From Embleya scabrispora DSM 41855 (GTDB taxonomy: Bacteria; Actinomycetota; Actinomycetes; Streptomycetales; Streptomycetaceae): a stretch of 64,000 nucleotides of DNA. Location: assembly GCF_000372745.1 (NCBI RefSeq), contig NZ_KB889562.1:62001-126000 (forward strand). The letters are read 5' to 3'. The translations under genes were made by a program, and so were the position numbers. A model generated the notes under the pieces. It saw nothing but the letters and a program-made list of their open reading frames with translations. It did no database searches and had not been told where the DNA came from. Below are positions 49,589 through 58,463 of the stretch, in pieces; positions within the stretch are counted from its first letter, which is position 1, and each line of letters starts with the position of its first letter.

Positions 49589-52500
49589 TTACCCATCCGA
49601 CGAGTCGACCCCCGCGCCGAAGGCGATCGCGTATGCCGAAGGCCCGAGCGCCTCCCGAGCCGCCGCCGCGATCCGCGTCACATCGCCGAGTTCGCCCACC
49701 GGCAACGGCGCGCCGATCGAAGCGCGGAGCGCGTCCGCGCGGCCCAGCAGCGTGGCCGCCTCCACCGCCCGACCCGAGATCGCCTCGACCCCGGCCAACC
49801 CCTCCAACGCCAGCGCGACGGCCCGCGGATCGCCGGACGCGCGCGCCGCCGCCAGGCCCTCCTCGTGCCATTCCCGCGCGCCGACCGCGTCCCCGCGCAG
49901 TTCGGCCACGAAGCCCAACTCGGCCAGCAGCAGCGTCACCCCGTAGAACGGCACGCCGTAGTCGTCGTGCAGCCGACGATTCCACTCCAGCGCGTTGCGC
50001 AAATGCCGCTCGGCCGCCACCAGGTCCCCCGCCCGGCGCGCCCCGAGTCCGAGTCCGACCTCGGCGAACTCCTCCGCGAACCGGTCCGACCGCTCGACCG
50101 CGAGCCGCCGCCCACGCTCGTGAAACTCCTCGGCCCGCGCGAAGTCACCCCGCAACAGCGCGATCCGGCCGAGCCCGGACCACCGGTACGACACGTCGGT
50201 CCACAGGCCCAACTCCTCGGCTCCGCACAGCCCTTCGCGATGCAGCGCGGCGGCGCGGTCGTACTCGCCCGACACTTCGGCCACATAGGCGAGTTGGTCC
50301 GATGCCTGCACGAGCCCCCACCGCTCGCCCAGCGCGGCGAACCGGGCCGCCGCATCCTCGGCCGCCGCGCCGGCCGCCGCCGGATCGCCGCGGAACATCA
50401 CCGCCTTCGCCCGGCCGGTCAACGCCGCCGCGATACCCCACGCGTCGTCCGCCGCGCGAAAGCCGACCAGGGCCCGCTCGATCAGTTCGCCGCCCGCGTC
50501 CGCGTCGCCCACATGCAGGTGCGCCAGGCCAAGGAACCATTCGGCCCGGGCCCGCCCCTCCACGATCCCGTCGTACGCCCGCAACGCGTCCCGGCTCTGC
50601 CGGACCAGATCTCTGCCGTCCCCGATCAGCATGGCGAACCCGGCCCGCCAGGCCCCCGCCGCCACCCGAGCCGGGTCCACCGCACCCGCACCCGCACCCG
50701 CACGCGAATCCGAATCCGAATCCGAATCCGGACGAGCCCGCACCGCCAACGCCGCGTCCAACGCCCGCCACGCCTCGCGATAGCGCCCGCGCAGGAACCG
50801 GTACCACGCCGCTCCACCGGCCAGCCGCACCGCGAGCCCCGCGTCCGCGCGCCGCGCCGCGCCGTCCAACGCGCTGCGCAGGTTCCCGCCCTCCGCGTCC
50901 AACCGGGTCAGCCACTCACGCTGATCGGGGCCGTACAGCCGCGGCCCGGCGTACTCGACGAGCTCGGCCACCCAACCGTCGTGCCGCCCCTGCACCGCGT
51001 CGAACTCGCCCGCCGCGTGCAGGCGTTCCACACAGTACGCGGCAACCGACTCCAGCAACCGATACCTCGGCCCGTACGGACCCTCGACCACGACCACCAG
51101 CGAACGATCGACCAACCGCCCGACCAGGTCGAGCACGTCGGCGCGGGCCACGTCGTCCCCCGAGCAGACCGCCTCCGCCGCCTCGGGAGCGCTTCCGTCC
51201 ACGTGGATCGCCAACCGGCGCAGCACGATCCGCTCCGCCGCGCCGAGCAGTTCCCAGCTCCAGTCGATCATCGCGCGCAGCGTCTGCTGCCGGGCCGGTA
51301 CCCCGCGCCGACCCACGCCGAGCACTCGGAACCGGTCGTCCAGGCGCGCCGCGAGCCCGTGCACGCCGAGCCCGCGCACCCGGGTCGCGGCCAGTTCCAG
51401 GGCCAGCGGAATCCCGTCCAGGCGACGACAGATCGCCGCGACCGCGTCCGCCGTATGCCCGTCCAGTACGAACCCGGGTGCCGCGGCGGCGGCGCGAGCC
51501 ACGAACAGCCGTACCGCCGTGGACTCGGCCAGTGCCGTCGGATCAGCCCCGGCGGCCGGCACCGCCAGCGGCCGCACCACGCACAGCACCTCGCCGCCCA
51601 CCGCCAGCGGCTCACGGCTCGTGGCCAGGATCCGCAGTTCCGGTGCGGCTCGCAGCAGCAGGTCGGCCAGTTCCGCGATCGGTTCGATCACATGCTCGCA
51701 GTTGTCCAGGACCAGCAGCAGCCCGCGCCCGCGCAGCGCGTCCGCCAGCCGGGTCCGCGACTCGGCCGCGCGATGCCCCGCGCCGGCAGTGGCCTCGTCC
51801 CGGATGCCCAACGCCGAGGCGATCGCGTCGGCCAGGTCGTCGCCGCTCGGGTCGCGCCGACCGGCCAGTTCGACCAACCACACCCCGTCCGGGAAGGACG
51901 GATCGTCCACCGCCCGGGCCGCACTCTCCAGGGCGAGCCGGGTCTTGCCCACCCCGCCGGGACCGGTCAGGGTCACCAGGCGAGCGCTCCGGAGCAGCCC
52001 GTCCACCTCGGCCGCCGCCTCCTCGCGACCGACCAGTTCGGTCAGCGCGGCGGGCAGATTGCTCCGTGCCCGCGCGTGCGCCGCCACGCCGGCTGCCACC
52101 CCTGTCGGCGCACCGGTCGCCGCACCGGCCGGCGCCGCGACCGGAGTCAGGCTCGGGTCCTGGGCCAGGATCGCCCGGTGCAGAGCGGCCAACTCCGGCC
52201 CCGGATCCAGGCCCAGCTCCTCCGCCAACCGCTCGCGCAGCTCGGCGTACCCGGCCAACGCCTCCTCCTGCCGCCCGGAGCGGTACAGCGCGCGCAAGTG
52301 CGCCGCGCGCAGCCGCTCCCGGACCGGATGCAGCGCGACCTGCTCTCCCAGCTCATCCGCCAGCGCCGTGTATTCGCCCAGTTCCAGGCGAGCCTCGGCG
52401 TAGTCCTCGATGGCCGTCAGCCGCTGCTCGTCCAGCCGGGTGATCGCCGCGCGGGCGAACTCCTCGTCCCGAAAGTCGGCGAACGCCGGCCCACGCCACA

Positions 52501-52894
52501 GCGCGAGCGCATCCGCGAGCAACCCCGCCCGGGTGCGCACGTCGGCACCGGCCCGCGCCCGCGCGGTCAGTTCGGCGAACCGATCCGCGTCCACGGCGTC
52601 CGCGTCCACCCGAAGCTGATAGCCGGGCGGGCGATGGACGACCAGTTCACGCCCCCCGGGCTCGCCCGCCTCCAGCGCCCGGCGCAGCTGGGAGACCTTG
52701 GTCTGCAGCGTGTTCGCCGGATTGCCCGGCGGGTCCGCGCCCCACAGGTCCTCCACCAGCAGGTCCGCCGAGACCGGGCGGCCGCGGTGCACGAGCAGGT
52801 CGGCGAGCAGCGCGCGCACCTTCGACTCCGGGACCCGAACCGGCTGTCCGTCCGCCGTCCACACCGCCAGCGGACCCATCACCCCGAAGCGCAT
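49589..52894 (-). CDS. BTAD/NB-ARC/TPR transcriptional regulator (AfsR/SARP-like)
   Basis: A 1101-residue multidomain regulator. Residues about 1-95: OmpR-type winged helix (MRFGVMGPLAVW..VPESKVRALLADLLVHRGRPVSADLLVEDLW..NTLQTKVSQLRRALE). Residues about 100-245: bacterial transcriptional activation domain. From ~290: NB-ARC ATPase with Walker A LTGPGGVGKTRLALE, Walker B LLVLDNCEHVIE, and RILATSREPLAV. The C-terminal ~450 residues are TPR-like helical pairs. Streptomyces AfsR-like proteins with this order activate antibiotic or developmental genes. A short hexanucleotide repeat encodes an Ala-Gly/Asp-Ser spacer. TAACGT lies 6 nt before the ATG: probably leaderless. It may control the divergent oxidoreductase genes. 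Confidence 0.94.
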   Translation of the reverse strand: MRFGVMGPLAVWTADGQPVRVPESKVRALLADLLVHRGRPVSADLLVEDLWGADPPGNPANTLQTKVSQLRRALEAGEPGGRELVVHRPPGYQLRVDADAVDADRFAELTARARAGADVRTRAGLLADALALWRGPAFADFRDEEFARAAITRLDEQRLTAIEDYAEARLELGEYTALADELGEQVALHPVRERLRAAHLRALYRSGRQEEALAGYAELRERLAEELGLDPGPELAALHRAILAQDPSLTPVAAPAGAATGAPTGVAAGVAAHARARSNLPAALTELVGREEAAAEVDGLLRSARLVTLTGPGGVGKTRLALESAARAVDDPSFPDGVWLVELAGRRDPSGDDLADAIASALGIRDEATAGAGHRAAESRTRLADALRGRGLLLVLDNCEHVIEPIAELADLLLRAAPELRILATSREPLAVGGEVLCVVRPLAVPAAGADPTALAESTAVRLFVARAAAAAPGFVLDGHTADAVAAICRRLDGIPLALELAATRVRGLGVHGLAARLDDRFRVLGVGRRGVPARQQTLRAMIDWSWELLGAAERIVLRRLAIHVDGSAPEAAEAVCSGDDVARADVLDLVGRLVDRSLVVVVEGPYGPRYRLLESVAAYCVERLHAAGEFDAVQGRHDGWVAELVEYAGPRLYGPDQREWLTRLDAEGGNLRSALDGAARRADAGLAVRLAGGAAWYRFLRGRYREAWRALDAALAVRARPDSDSDSDSRAGAGAGAVDPARVAAGAWRAGFAMLIGDGRDLVRQSRDALRAYDGIVEGRARAEWFLGLAHLHVGDADAGGELIERALVGFRAADDAWGIAAALTGRAKAVMFRGDPAAAGAAAEDAAARFAALGERWGLVQASDQLAYVAEVSGEYDRAAALHREGLCGAEELGLWTDVSYRWSGLGRIALLRGDFARAEEFHERGRRLAVERSDRFAEEFAEVGLGLGARRAGDLVAAERHLRNALEWNRRLHDDYGVPFYGVTLLLAELGFVAELRGDAVGAREWHEEGLAAARASGDPRAVALALEGLAGVEAISGRAVEAATLLGRADALRASIGAPLPVGELGDVTRIAAAAREALGPSAYAIAFGAGVDSSDG
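50681..50728. repeat. Two adjacent hexanucleotide repeats inside the BTAD regulator
   Basis: CGCACC-type hexamers (three perfect copies and a fourth variant, 50681-50704) run straight into four perfect CGAATC hexamers (50705-50728). On the coding strand they give Gly-Ala and Asp-Ser dipeptide repeats. Because the unit is 6 nt, copy-number changes keep the frame. Confidence 0.85.
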
Positions 52895-52900
52895 GCCGCC

Positions 52901-52906
52901 ACGTTA
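52901..52906 (-). promoter_or_regulatory. -10 box of the BTAD regulator (probably leaderless)
   Basis: TAACGT on the minus strand, 6 nt, ATG. There is no Shine-Dalgarno sequence. Confidence 0.5.
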
Positions 52907-53062
52907 GCGCAGGTCAACCGGGCTCTGACGGTCGCCCGCCGGTGCCCGTGCGTGGACCCGCAGGATTCCGTGCGCGGCCGACGGCACTGTCGTGTCATCG
53001 AGTTCGGGACGGCCCGAGCAAGACACACGAACAGCACGACACACGAACCGGGAGCACACACC

Positions 53063-54109
53063 ATGTCCGTCGACGCCAACACCCGCATCACCGGCGCCAC
53101 CCCCGTCGCCGGCCGGGAGATCCGCCTGGCCGCCCGTCCGGTGGGCACCCCCACCGCCGCCGACTTCCAACTGGTCACCGCCGCGATCCCGGCCCTGGCC
53201 GAGGGCCAGATCCTGGTCCGCAACACGTGGATGTCGGTGGACCCGTACATGCGCGGTCGGATGGACGATGTCGAGTCGTACATCCCGCCGTTCGAGCTCG
53301 GCGCGGTTCTGGACGGCAGCGCGGTCGGCGACGTGATCGCCTCCCGCTCCGACGCCGTCCCGGTCGGCGCGACCGTGTCGCACTTCGCCGGTTGGCGCGA
53401 GTACGCGGTCGTGGACGCGGCGACCGCCGTCGTACTGGACATCTCCGCGGTACCCGCCCAGGCGTACCTCGGTGTGCTGGGCACCACCGGATTGACCGCG
53501 TACGCGGCGCTGACCGAGGTGGCCCCGGTCCGCGAGGGCGACACCGTGTTCGTCTCCGGCGCGGCGGGCGCGGTCGGCAGTGTGGCCGGCCAGATCGCCC
53601 GCAAGCTGGGCGCGGCCCGGGTGATCGGCTCGGCGGGCGGCCCGACCAAGGTCGCGCGGCTGCGTGACGAGTTCGGCTACGACGTCGCGCTGGACTACCG
53701 CGCCGGCGCGATCGGCGATCAGCTCGCCCAGGCCGCTCCCGAGGGCATCGACGTCTATCTCGACCACGTCGGCGGCGACCACCTCGAAGCGGCGATCGCG
53801 AACGCCAAGGTCGGCGCCCGGTTCGCCCTGATCGGCGCGATCAGCGGCTACAACGCGACCGAGCCGGTGCCCGGTCCGAGCAACCTCTTCCAGGCATACA
53901 CCCGGCGGCTGAACCTGCGCGGCCTGCTGGTCACCGACCACTTCGCGCTGTTCCCGGAGTTCACCGAGCGCGCGCTCGGCTGGCTCGGCGACGGTTCGCT
54001 GCACACGAAGGAGACCGTGTTCGAAGGCATCGAGCAGGCACCCGCCGCCTTCCTCGGTGTGTTGAACGGCGCCAACACCGGCAAGATGCTCGTCCGCCTG
54101 GCCGACTGA
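53063..54109 (+). CDS. NADP-dependent MDR oxidoreductase (CurA/prostaglandin-reductase type)
   Basis: A 348-residue medium-chain reductase of the leukotriene/prostaglandin reductase group (zinc-free). Blocks: ILVRNTWMSVDPYMRGRMDD near residue 52, AYLGVLGTTGLTAYAAL, and the cofactor motif VFVSGAAGAVGSVAGQIARKLGAARVIGSAGG with AxxGxxG and downstream DYRAG. It ends with the canonical GANTGKMLVRL. Such enzymes reduce activated double bonds of enals and enones with NADPH. GGGAG lies about 9 nt before the ATG. It is followed by a flavodoxin-fold quinone reductase, suggesting a two-gene detoxification unit. Confidence 0.95.
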   Translation: MSVDANTRITGATPVAGREIRLAARPVGTPTAADFQLVTAAIPALAEGQILVRNTWMSVDPYMRGRMDDVESYIPPFELGAVLDGSAVGDVIASRSDAVPVGATVSHFAGWREYAVVDAATAVVLDISAVPAQAYLGVLGTTGLTAYAALTEVAPVREGDTVFVSGAAGAVGSVAGQIARKLGAARVIGSAGGPTKVARLRDEFGYDVALDYRAGAIGDQLAQAAPEGIDVYLDHVGGDHLEAAIANAKVGARFALIGAISGYNATEPVPGPSNLFQAYTRRLNLRGLLVTDHFALFPEFTERALGWLGDGSLHTKETVFEGIEQAPAAFLGVLNGANTGKMLVRLAD

Positions 54110-54162
54110 CCCACCTCCCCCGCTCCCTCGTCACCGACACCACCACCGAGGAAGGCCACGCC

Positions 54163-54768
54163 ATGACCGCCGAAGCACCGCACGCCCTCGTCGTCCTCGC
54201 CCACCCGCGGGCCGACTCGTTGACCGCACGAGTCGCCGCCCGGGCCCGGGCCCGGCTGCCGGCCGACGGCCACACCGTGGACGTACTCGACCTGCACGCC
54301 GACGGGTTCGATCCGCGGATGACCGTCGAGGACGAACCCGACTGGGCCGACCGGGACAAGGTCTACAGCGTGGAGGTACGCGCGCACATGGCCCGGATCG
54401 AGGCGGCCGACACGATCGTCGTGGTCTTCCCCATGTGGTGGTTCGGCCTGCCCGCCCTGCTCCAGGGTTGGATCGACCGGGTCTGGAACTACGGCTTCGC
54501 CTACGGCCGCAGCCGCCCGCGCCTGGCCGGCAGGCGCATGTTGTGGCTCGGCCTGGCCGGCTACTCGCACGAGCACTTCACCAAGGGCGGCTGGGACGAG
54601 CTGCTCGACCGCCGCCTCCGCATCGGCATCTCCAACTTCGCCGGCATCGAGAACGCCCACGTCCACCTCTTCCACGACACGGTGGCCACCGGTGCCCACG
54701 ACACCGACCTCCTCACCGCCGCGGAAGACGCCATAACCACCTTCACCCAACCCCCACCCACAACCTGA
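54163..54768 (+). CDS. Flavodoxin-fold NAD(P)H oxidoreductase (NQO/MdaB type)
   Basis: A 201-residue enzyme of the Flavodoxin_2 family: ALVVLAHPRADSLTARVAARARARLPADGHTVDVLDLHADGFDP, then VVVFPMWWFGLPALLQGWIDRVWNYGFAYG, the conserved FMN/FAD-binding P-x-WWFG-xP loop with the RVW..GFAYG block. It catalyses two-electron quinone reduction. GAGGAAGG precedes the ATG. Located 53 nt after the MDR oxidoreductase on the same strand. Confidence 0.94.
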   Translation: MTAEAPHALVVLAHPRADSLTARVAARARARLPADGHTVDVLDLHADGFDPRMTVEDEPDWADRDKVYSVEVRAHMARIEAADTIVVVFPMWWFGLPALLQGWIDRVWNYGFAYGRSRPRLAGRRMLWLGLAGYSHEHFTKGGWDELLDRRLRIGISNFAGIENAHVHLFHDTVATGAHDTDLLTAAEDAITTFTQPPPTT

Positions 54769-54834
54769 CCCCCCTCACCCCCGAGGCGCCGGCCGAGCTC
54801 CCAAGCCCGACCGGCGCCCAACGCCCTTTCCCTA

Positions 54835-54926
54835 CCGGCATTTGAGGCGAACCAGCCCCGCCGGCGTTTGAGGCGACCGCGGCCGAAGGCCGGGTCCAAC
54901 CAGCCCGGCCGCGCGCTTGAGGCCGA
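54835..54926. repeat. Intergenic TTTGAGGCGA repeats of Streptomyces type
   Basis: CCGGCATTTGAGGCGA (54835) and CCGGCGTTTGAGGCGA (54861) recur, then CGCGCTTGAGGCCGA (54912), interleaved with two copies of CCAGCCC. This family of GC-rich, TTGAGG-containing intergenic repeats is common downstream of genes in Streptomyces genomes. It separates convergent genes and may act in transcription termination. Confidence 0.7.
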
Positions 54927-57473
54927 TCAGTCCCGCAACCCCATCGTGTCCGCCGGATTGCCCCGCAACGCCACACGCGCCGGCAAAACCGTGGCCACGA
55001 ACGCCAACCCCGTCGCCGCGACCAACACCGCCGCATACGTCAACGGCGGCGCGTACGGAGACGCACTCGCGGTCATCCCCACGCTGTACGCGGTCAACGT
55101 CGCGTACGCGACCACCGACCCCAGCACTGCGGCCAACAGCACCACGGCCCCGGTCTCCCAGCGAAGCATCCGCATCACCTGCCGACGCGTGGTGCCCACC
55201 AGCTGCAACAGCGCGAACTCGCGCCGCCTCGCCGACGTCGCCATCACCAGCGTGTTCACCACCGCGATGCCGGTGAACGCGATGATCAACCCCATCGCGA
55301 CATAGTTGACCTGGGCCTGGGTGCCGGCCTGCTCCCGACGCGCCTGCTCGACCTCGCCCCGATCCAGCACCCGAACCCCGGGAAACTCGCCCACCGCCCG
55401 TTGCAACGACTCCCGCGACAACGCCGCCGCGGCCGTACCGGAAACGAGCACCGCCTCCGCCGCCGGCCGGTCCACGTGCGCCGCCACCACCGCATGAGGC
55501 AGCGTCAGATCGCCGAAGCCCAGGCCGCGTTCGTACACCGCGATCACCTTCAGGGTGACCTCGACCCCGTCGCCCATGGTGATCCGCAGATCGGCGCCGA
55601 CACCGACCCCCTTGGTCCTGGCCGCCAGTTCGCTCACCGCGACCGTGCCGTCGGCGAGCGCCGCGAACGAGCCGGAGCGGGTCTTCGGGTCGAGCGTGCG
55701 CCACACGCCCTGCGGAGTGACGCCCTGGGCCGGGAACTTGTCCTGGCCGGCCCGTACGAGCGTGTGCAGGACCTCGGTGGCCACCTCGACCCCGGGCACC
55801 GCCCGCACCGCCTCCGCCGCCCTGCCCGGCACCCCGGGGCCCGCGACCAGCGAGTACGACGCCAACGTGCCCGCCTTCGCCTGCTCCGCCGCGGCGTGGC
55901 TCGCCGTGGTCTGGGTGAACAGGATGGTGGACGCCATCGCCACCGCCAGGCTCAGCGGGGTGACCACCGCGGCCACCCGTTCGGCGGCGGCCCGCGCGTT
56001 GCGCGCCGCCAGGAACCCGCTGATCGGCGACAGGCGCCCGACCAGCAGCCCCAATACGGCCACGCCGGCACGCGCGAGCAGCGGACCGAGCAGCGCGATC
56101 GCGACGGCGGCGAGGATCACCGTGAGGAAGGTGACCGGCGTGGACTTGGGTTCGGTGTCCAGCGTGCTCAACACCAGCAGGAGTACGCCATAGCCCAGTG
56201 CCGCGACCACACCGCCGATCGTGCGCCCGATGCCGAGCCGCGGTCGCTCGATCGCCGCGTCCGCCAGCGCCTCGGTCGGCCGGACCCGCGCGGCCCGGCG
56301 CACCGACACGCGCGCCGCGGTCCAGGCGGCGAGCAGCGTCAGCAGTACCGCGCCGATCAGCGGGATCGGGCTCAGCTTCAGTGCCAGCGTGTCCGGCAAC
56401 GCGCCGAACGCGACGAACCGCCCGTGCAACCAACGGGCCAGCCCCAACCCGGCGAACGCGCCGAGCGCGCCCGCGATCAGCCCCACCACCAGTGCCTCGC
56501 GGCCCACCATGCGGCGGATCTGCCGAGGCGTCGCGCCGATCGCGCGCAACAGCGCGATCTCGCGCCGGCGCTGCTGGATGGACAGCGCGAAGGTGCCCAC
56601 CACGACCAGGATGGCCACCAGCAGCGAGGTGCCGCCGAGTGCGCCGCCCAGGCTGACCAGGGTCACCCGGGCCTTGGCCGCGGCCGGGAACTCGGCCGGC
56701 CCGCGATCGGTACCGGTACGCAGCTGCGCGCCGGTGCCCGCCAGCGCTTCCCGAGCCGCCGCGCGCACCGTGCCCGGGTTCGCGCCGGGTGCGGTGAACA
56801 GGCCCACCGAGGCGACCTGTCCGGGGTGTCCGGCCAGTTCGCGGGCGTCCGCGTCGGCGAAGAACACGCTGGCCTGCCGGGCCAGGGCGTCCCGGCCGGG
56901 CGGCGCCGCGATGCCCACCACGCGGTAGGCGCCCGGCGCCCGACCGGCCTGCACGGTGACCGTGCCGCCGACCCGGACCCCGGCCCGGCGGGCGAGGTCC
57001 GCGTCCAGCACGACCTCGCCGGTCGCCGCCGGTGCCCGACCCGCGCGCAGCGTGAACGGGGTCAGCCGGGCCGACTCCCACGCGTGTCCCCACGCGTTGC
57101 CGTCGGTGTCCAGGGCCCGGCCGCCGGGGGTGAGCACGTGGGCCGAGAAGGTCAGTTCCGGAACCACGGCCTCGATACCCGGTACCGCGCGCAGTTTGCC
57201 CACGGCGGCCGCGTCCAGCCAGGCCCGCTCGGTCAGCGGCTTCGACTTGGTCTTGGTTTTGCCCTTCTTGTGCTTGGTCCAGTGCAGGTTCTGGTCGGCG
57301 GTGACCACGGTGTCGGTACCGGCGTAGCGCTCGATCCGGATGTCGCCACGCAGGCCGGTCTCCAGCAGCGCGCCGCACGCGGTGACCAGGGCGGCCGCGC
57401 ACACCAGCGCGACGAACGCGCCGGCGAAGCCACCCTTGCGGGCACGCAGGGTACGCAGGGCGAGGAAGAACAT
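54927..57473 (-). CDS. FtsX/MacB-type ABC transporter permease
   Basis: An 848-residue permease with duplicated FtsX domains, starting MFFLALRTLRARKGGFAGAFVALVCAAALVTACGALLETG. Hydrophobic clusters lie near residues 15-40, 250-400 (including VAILVVVGTFALSIQQRRREIALLRAIGATPRQIRRMV), ~420-480 and at the C-terminus (MGLIIAFTGIAVVNTLVMATSARRREFALLQLVGTTRRQVMRML). The two EIALLRAIGAT/EFALLQLVGTT motifs mark the coupling loops to the ATPase. I chose ATG 57473 (overlapping the ATPase stop as TGATG) over the GTG 9 nt upstream. Paired with the ATPase at 57473-58222. Substrate unknown. Confidence 0.92.
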   Translation of the reverse strand: MFFLALRTLRARKGGFAGAFVALVCAAALVTACGALLETGLRGDIRIERYAGTDTVVTADQNLHWTKHKKGKTKTKSKPLTERAWLDAAAVGKLRAVPGIEAVVPELTFSAHVLTPGGRALDTDGNAWGHAWESARLTPFTLRAGRAPAATGEVVLDADLARRAGVRVGGTVTVQAGRAPGAYRVVGIAAPPGRDALARQASVFFADADARELAGHPGQVASVGLFTAPGANPGTVRAAAREALAGTGAQLRTGTDRGPAEFPAAAKARVTLVSLGGALGGTSLLVAILVVVGTFALSIQQRRREIALLRAIGATPRQIRRMVGREALVVGLIAGALGAFAGLGLARWLHGRFVAFGALPDTLALKLSPIPLIGAVLLTLLAAWTAARVSVRRAARVRPTEALADAAIERPRLGIGRTIGGVVAALGYGVLLLVLSTLDTEPKSTPVTFLTVILAAVAIALLGPLLARAGVAVLGLLVGRLSPISGFLAARNARAAAERVAAVVTPLSLAVAMASTILFTQTTASHAAAEQAKAGTLASYSLVAGPGVPGRAAEAVRAVPGVEVATEVLHTLVRAGQDKFPAQGVTPQGVWRTLDPKTRSGSFAALADGTVAVSELAARTKGVGVGADLRITMGDGVEVTLKVIAVYERGLGFGDLTLPHAVVAAHVDRPAAEAVLVSGTAAAALSRESLQRAVGEFPGVRVLDRGEVEQARREQAGTQAQVNYVAMGLIIAFTGIAVVNTLVMATSARRREFALLQLVGTTRRQVMRMLRWETGAVVLLAAVLGSVVAYATLTAYSVGMTASASPYAPPLTYAAVLVAATGLAFVATVLPARVALRGNPADTMGLRD

Positions 57474-58222
57474 CAGGCCCACGCGCCCAGGTGCGTCATC
57501 CGGTCCGCGATCCGGTCCGCGCCGGCCCCGGCCAGTCTGTCGGTGATGCGTCCGTCGGCGAGGAAGAGCACCTCGTCGGCGTAGGACGCGGCGACCGGGT
57601 CGTGGGTGACCATCACCACGGTCTGGCCCATCGCGTCCACGGTGTCGCGCAGCAGTGCCAGCACCTCCTTGGCGGTGACCGTGTCCAGCGCACCGGTGGG
57701 TTCGTCGGCGAAGACCACCTCAGGCCGGGTGACCAGCGCGCGGGCGATCGCGACCCGCTGCTGCTGGCCGCCGGACAGCTCCGCCGGCCGGTGTTCGGTA
57801 CGCCCGGTCAGGCCCACCCGCTGGACGATCTCCGCCAGCCAGGCCCGGTCCGCCTTCCGGCCGGCCAGGCGCAGCGGCAGCGTGATGTTCTCCAGCACGG
57901 TCAGCGAGGGCATCAGGTTGAACGCCTGGAAGACGAAGCCGATCCGCTCGCGCCGCAGTTCGGTCAGGCCGGTCTCGGACAGCCCGGACAGGTCGGTGTC
58001 GCCGAGCCGTACGCTGCCGCTGGTCGGCCGGTCCAGGCCGGCGGCGCACTGGATGAACGTACTCTTCCCGGAGCCCGAGGGCCCCATGACCGCGGTGAAG
58101 CTGCCGCGGCGGATGCCGACGGTGACGTCGTGCAGGGCGGTGACCGCGGCGGTGCCCTTGCCGTGGATGCGTCCCACGCCGGTCAGCGACACGGCGTCGG
58201 GTATCTGGTCGTGCGTACTCAT
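57473..58222 (-). CDS. ABC transporter ATP-binding protein (MacB/LolD type)
   Basis: A 249-residue ATPase: Walker A GPSGSGKSTF, Q-loop FVFQAFNLMPSLT, signature SGGQQQRVAIARAL, Walker B VVFADEPTGALD, switch VTHD. Same family as the ATPase at 7350-8030. Start at ATG 58222, where homology begins (MSTHDQIPDAVSLTGVGRIHG). The gene precedes its permease with a 1-nt overlap. A 241-nt gap containing a 15-bp tandem repeat separates it from the ArsR-like gene. Confidence 0.95.
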   Translation of the reverse strand: MSTHDQIPDAVSLTGVGRIHGKGTAAVTALHDVTVGIRRGSFTAVMGPSGSGKSTFIQCAAGLDRPTSGSVRLGDTDLSGLSETGLTELRRERIGFVFQAFNLMPSLTVLENITLPLRLAGRKADRAWLAEIVQRVGLTGRTEHRPAELSGGQQQRVAIARALVTRPEVVFADEPTGALDTVTAKEVLALLRDTVDAMGQTVVMVTHDPVAASYADEVLFLADGRITDRLAGAGADRIADRMTHLGAWA

Positions 58223-58350
58223 GGTGCGGTGCCGCCCTTGTCTGTTCGGATGGGGATCGGTGCCGAGCCGGACGGATTCCGGAGTCGCCGAAACGGGCGC
58301 CGGCGCGCGGCGCATCGGTGGCTCGGTGCTCGGGCCTGGGTGAAGTGCTC

Positions 58351-58425
58351 GGGTCTCGAATATCCGGGTCTCGAATATCCGGGTCTCGCATGCCCGGGTC
58401 TCGCATGCCGGGGTTCCGGCTGCCG
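58351..58425. repeat. 15-bp tandem repeat between ArsR-like gene and ABC operon
   Basis: Four consecutive units: GGGTCTCGAATATCC twice, then GGGTCTCGCATGCCC and GGGTCTCGCATGCCG, with a degenerate fifth (GGGTTCCGGCTGCCG). The first two carry an AT-rich AATATC core. It lies 129 nt upstream of the ATPase start, where it could serve as a multi-site operator or be a length-variable element. Confidence 0.8.
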
Positions 58426-58463
58426 GGGCCGCGCGTCGGGGCCCGATCGCCGGGCCCGGCGAC

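Noticed and set aside
49530-49590. A GGGTTCGAGCC segment (minus strand) resembling a tRNA T-arm, considered as tRNA or attachment-site remnant
   Set aside because: No matching acceptor stem, D-arm or anticodon arm can be folded around it, and no integrase or flanking direct repeat is present.
49442-54109. A 1555-codon plus-strand frame spanning the antisense of the BTAD regulator
   Set aside because: Only its last part (from 53063) is real, the MDR oxidoreductase with its own ribosome-binding site; the rest is antisense, Arg/Gln-rich and domain-free.
58318-58406. Pentapeptide repeat encoded antisense by the 15-bp tandem repeat, considered as an N-terminal extension of the ABC ATPase
   Set aside because: It is in a different frame from the ATPase, which has a clear start at 58222; the peptide periodicity is a by-product of the DNA repeat.
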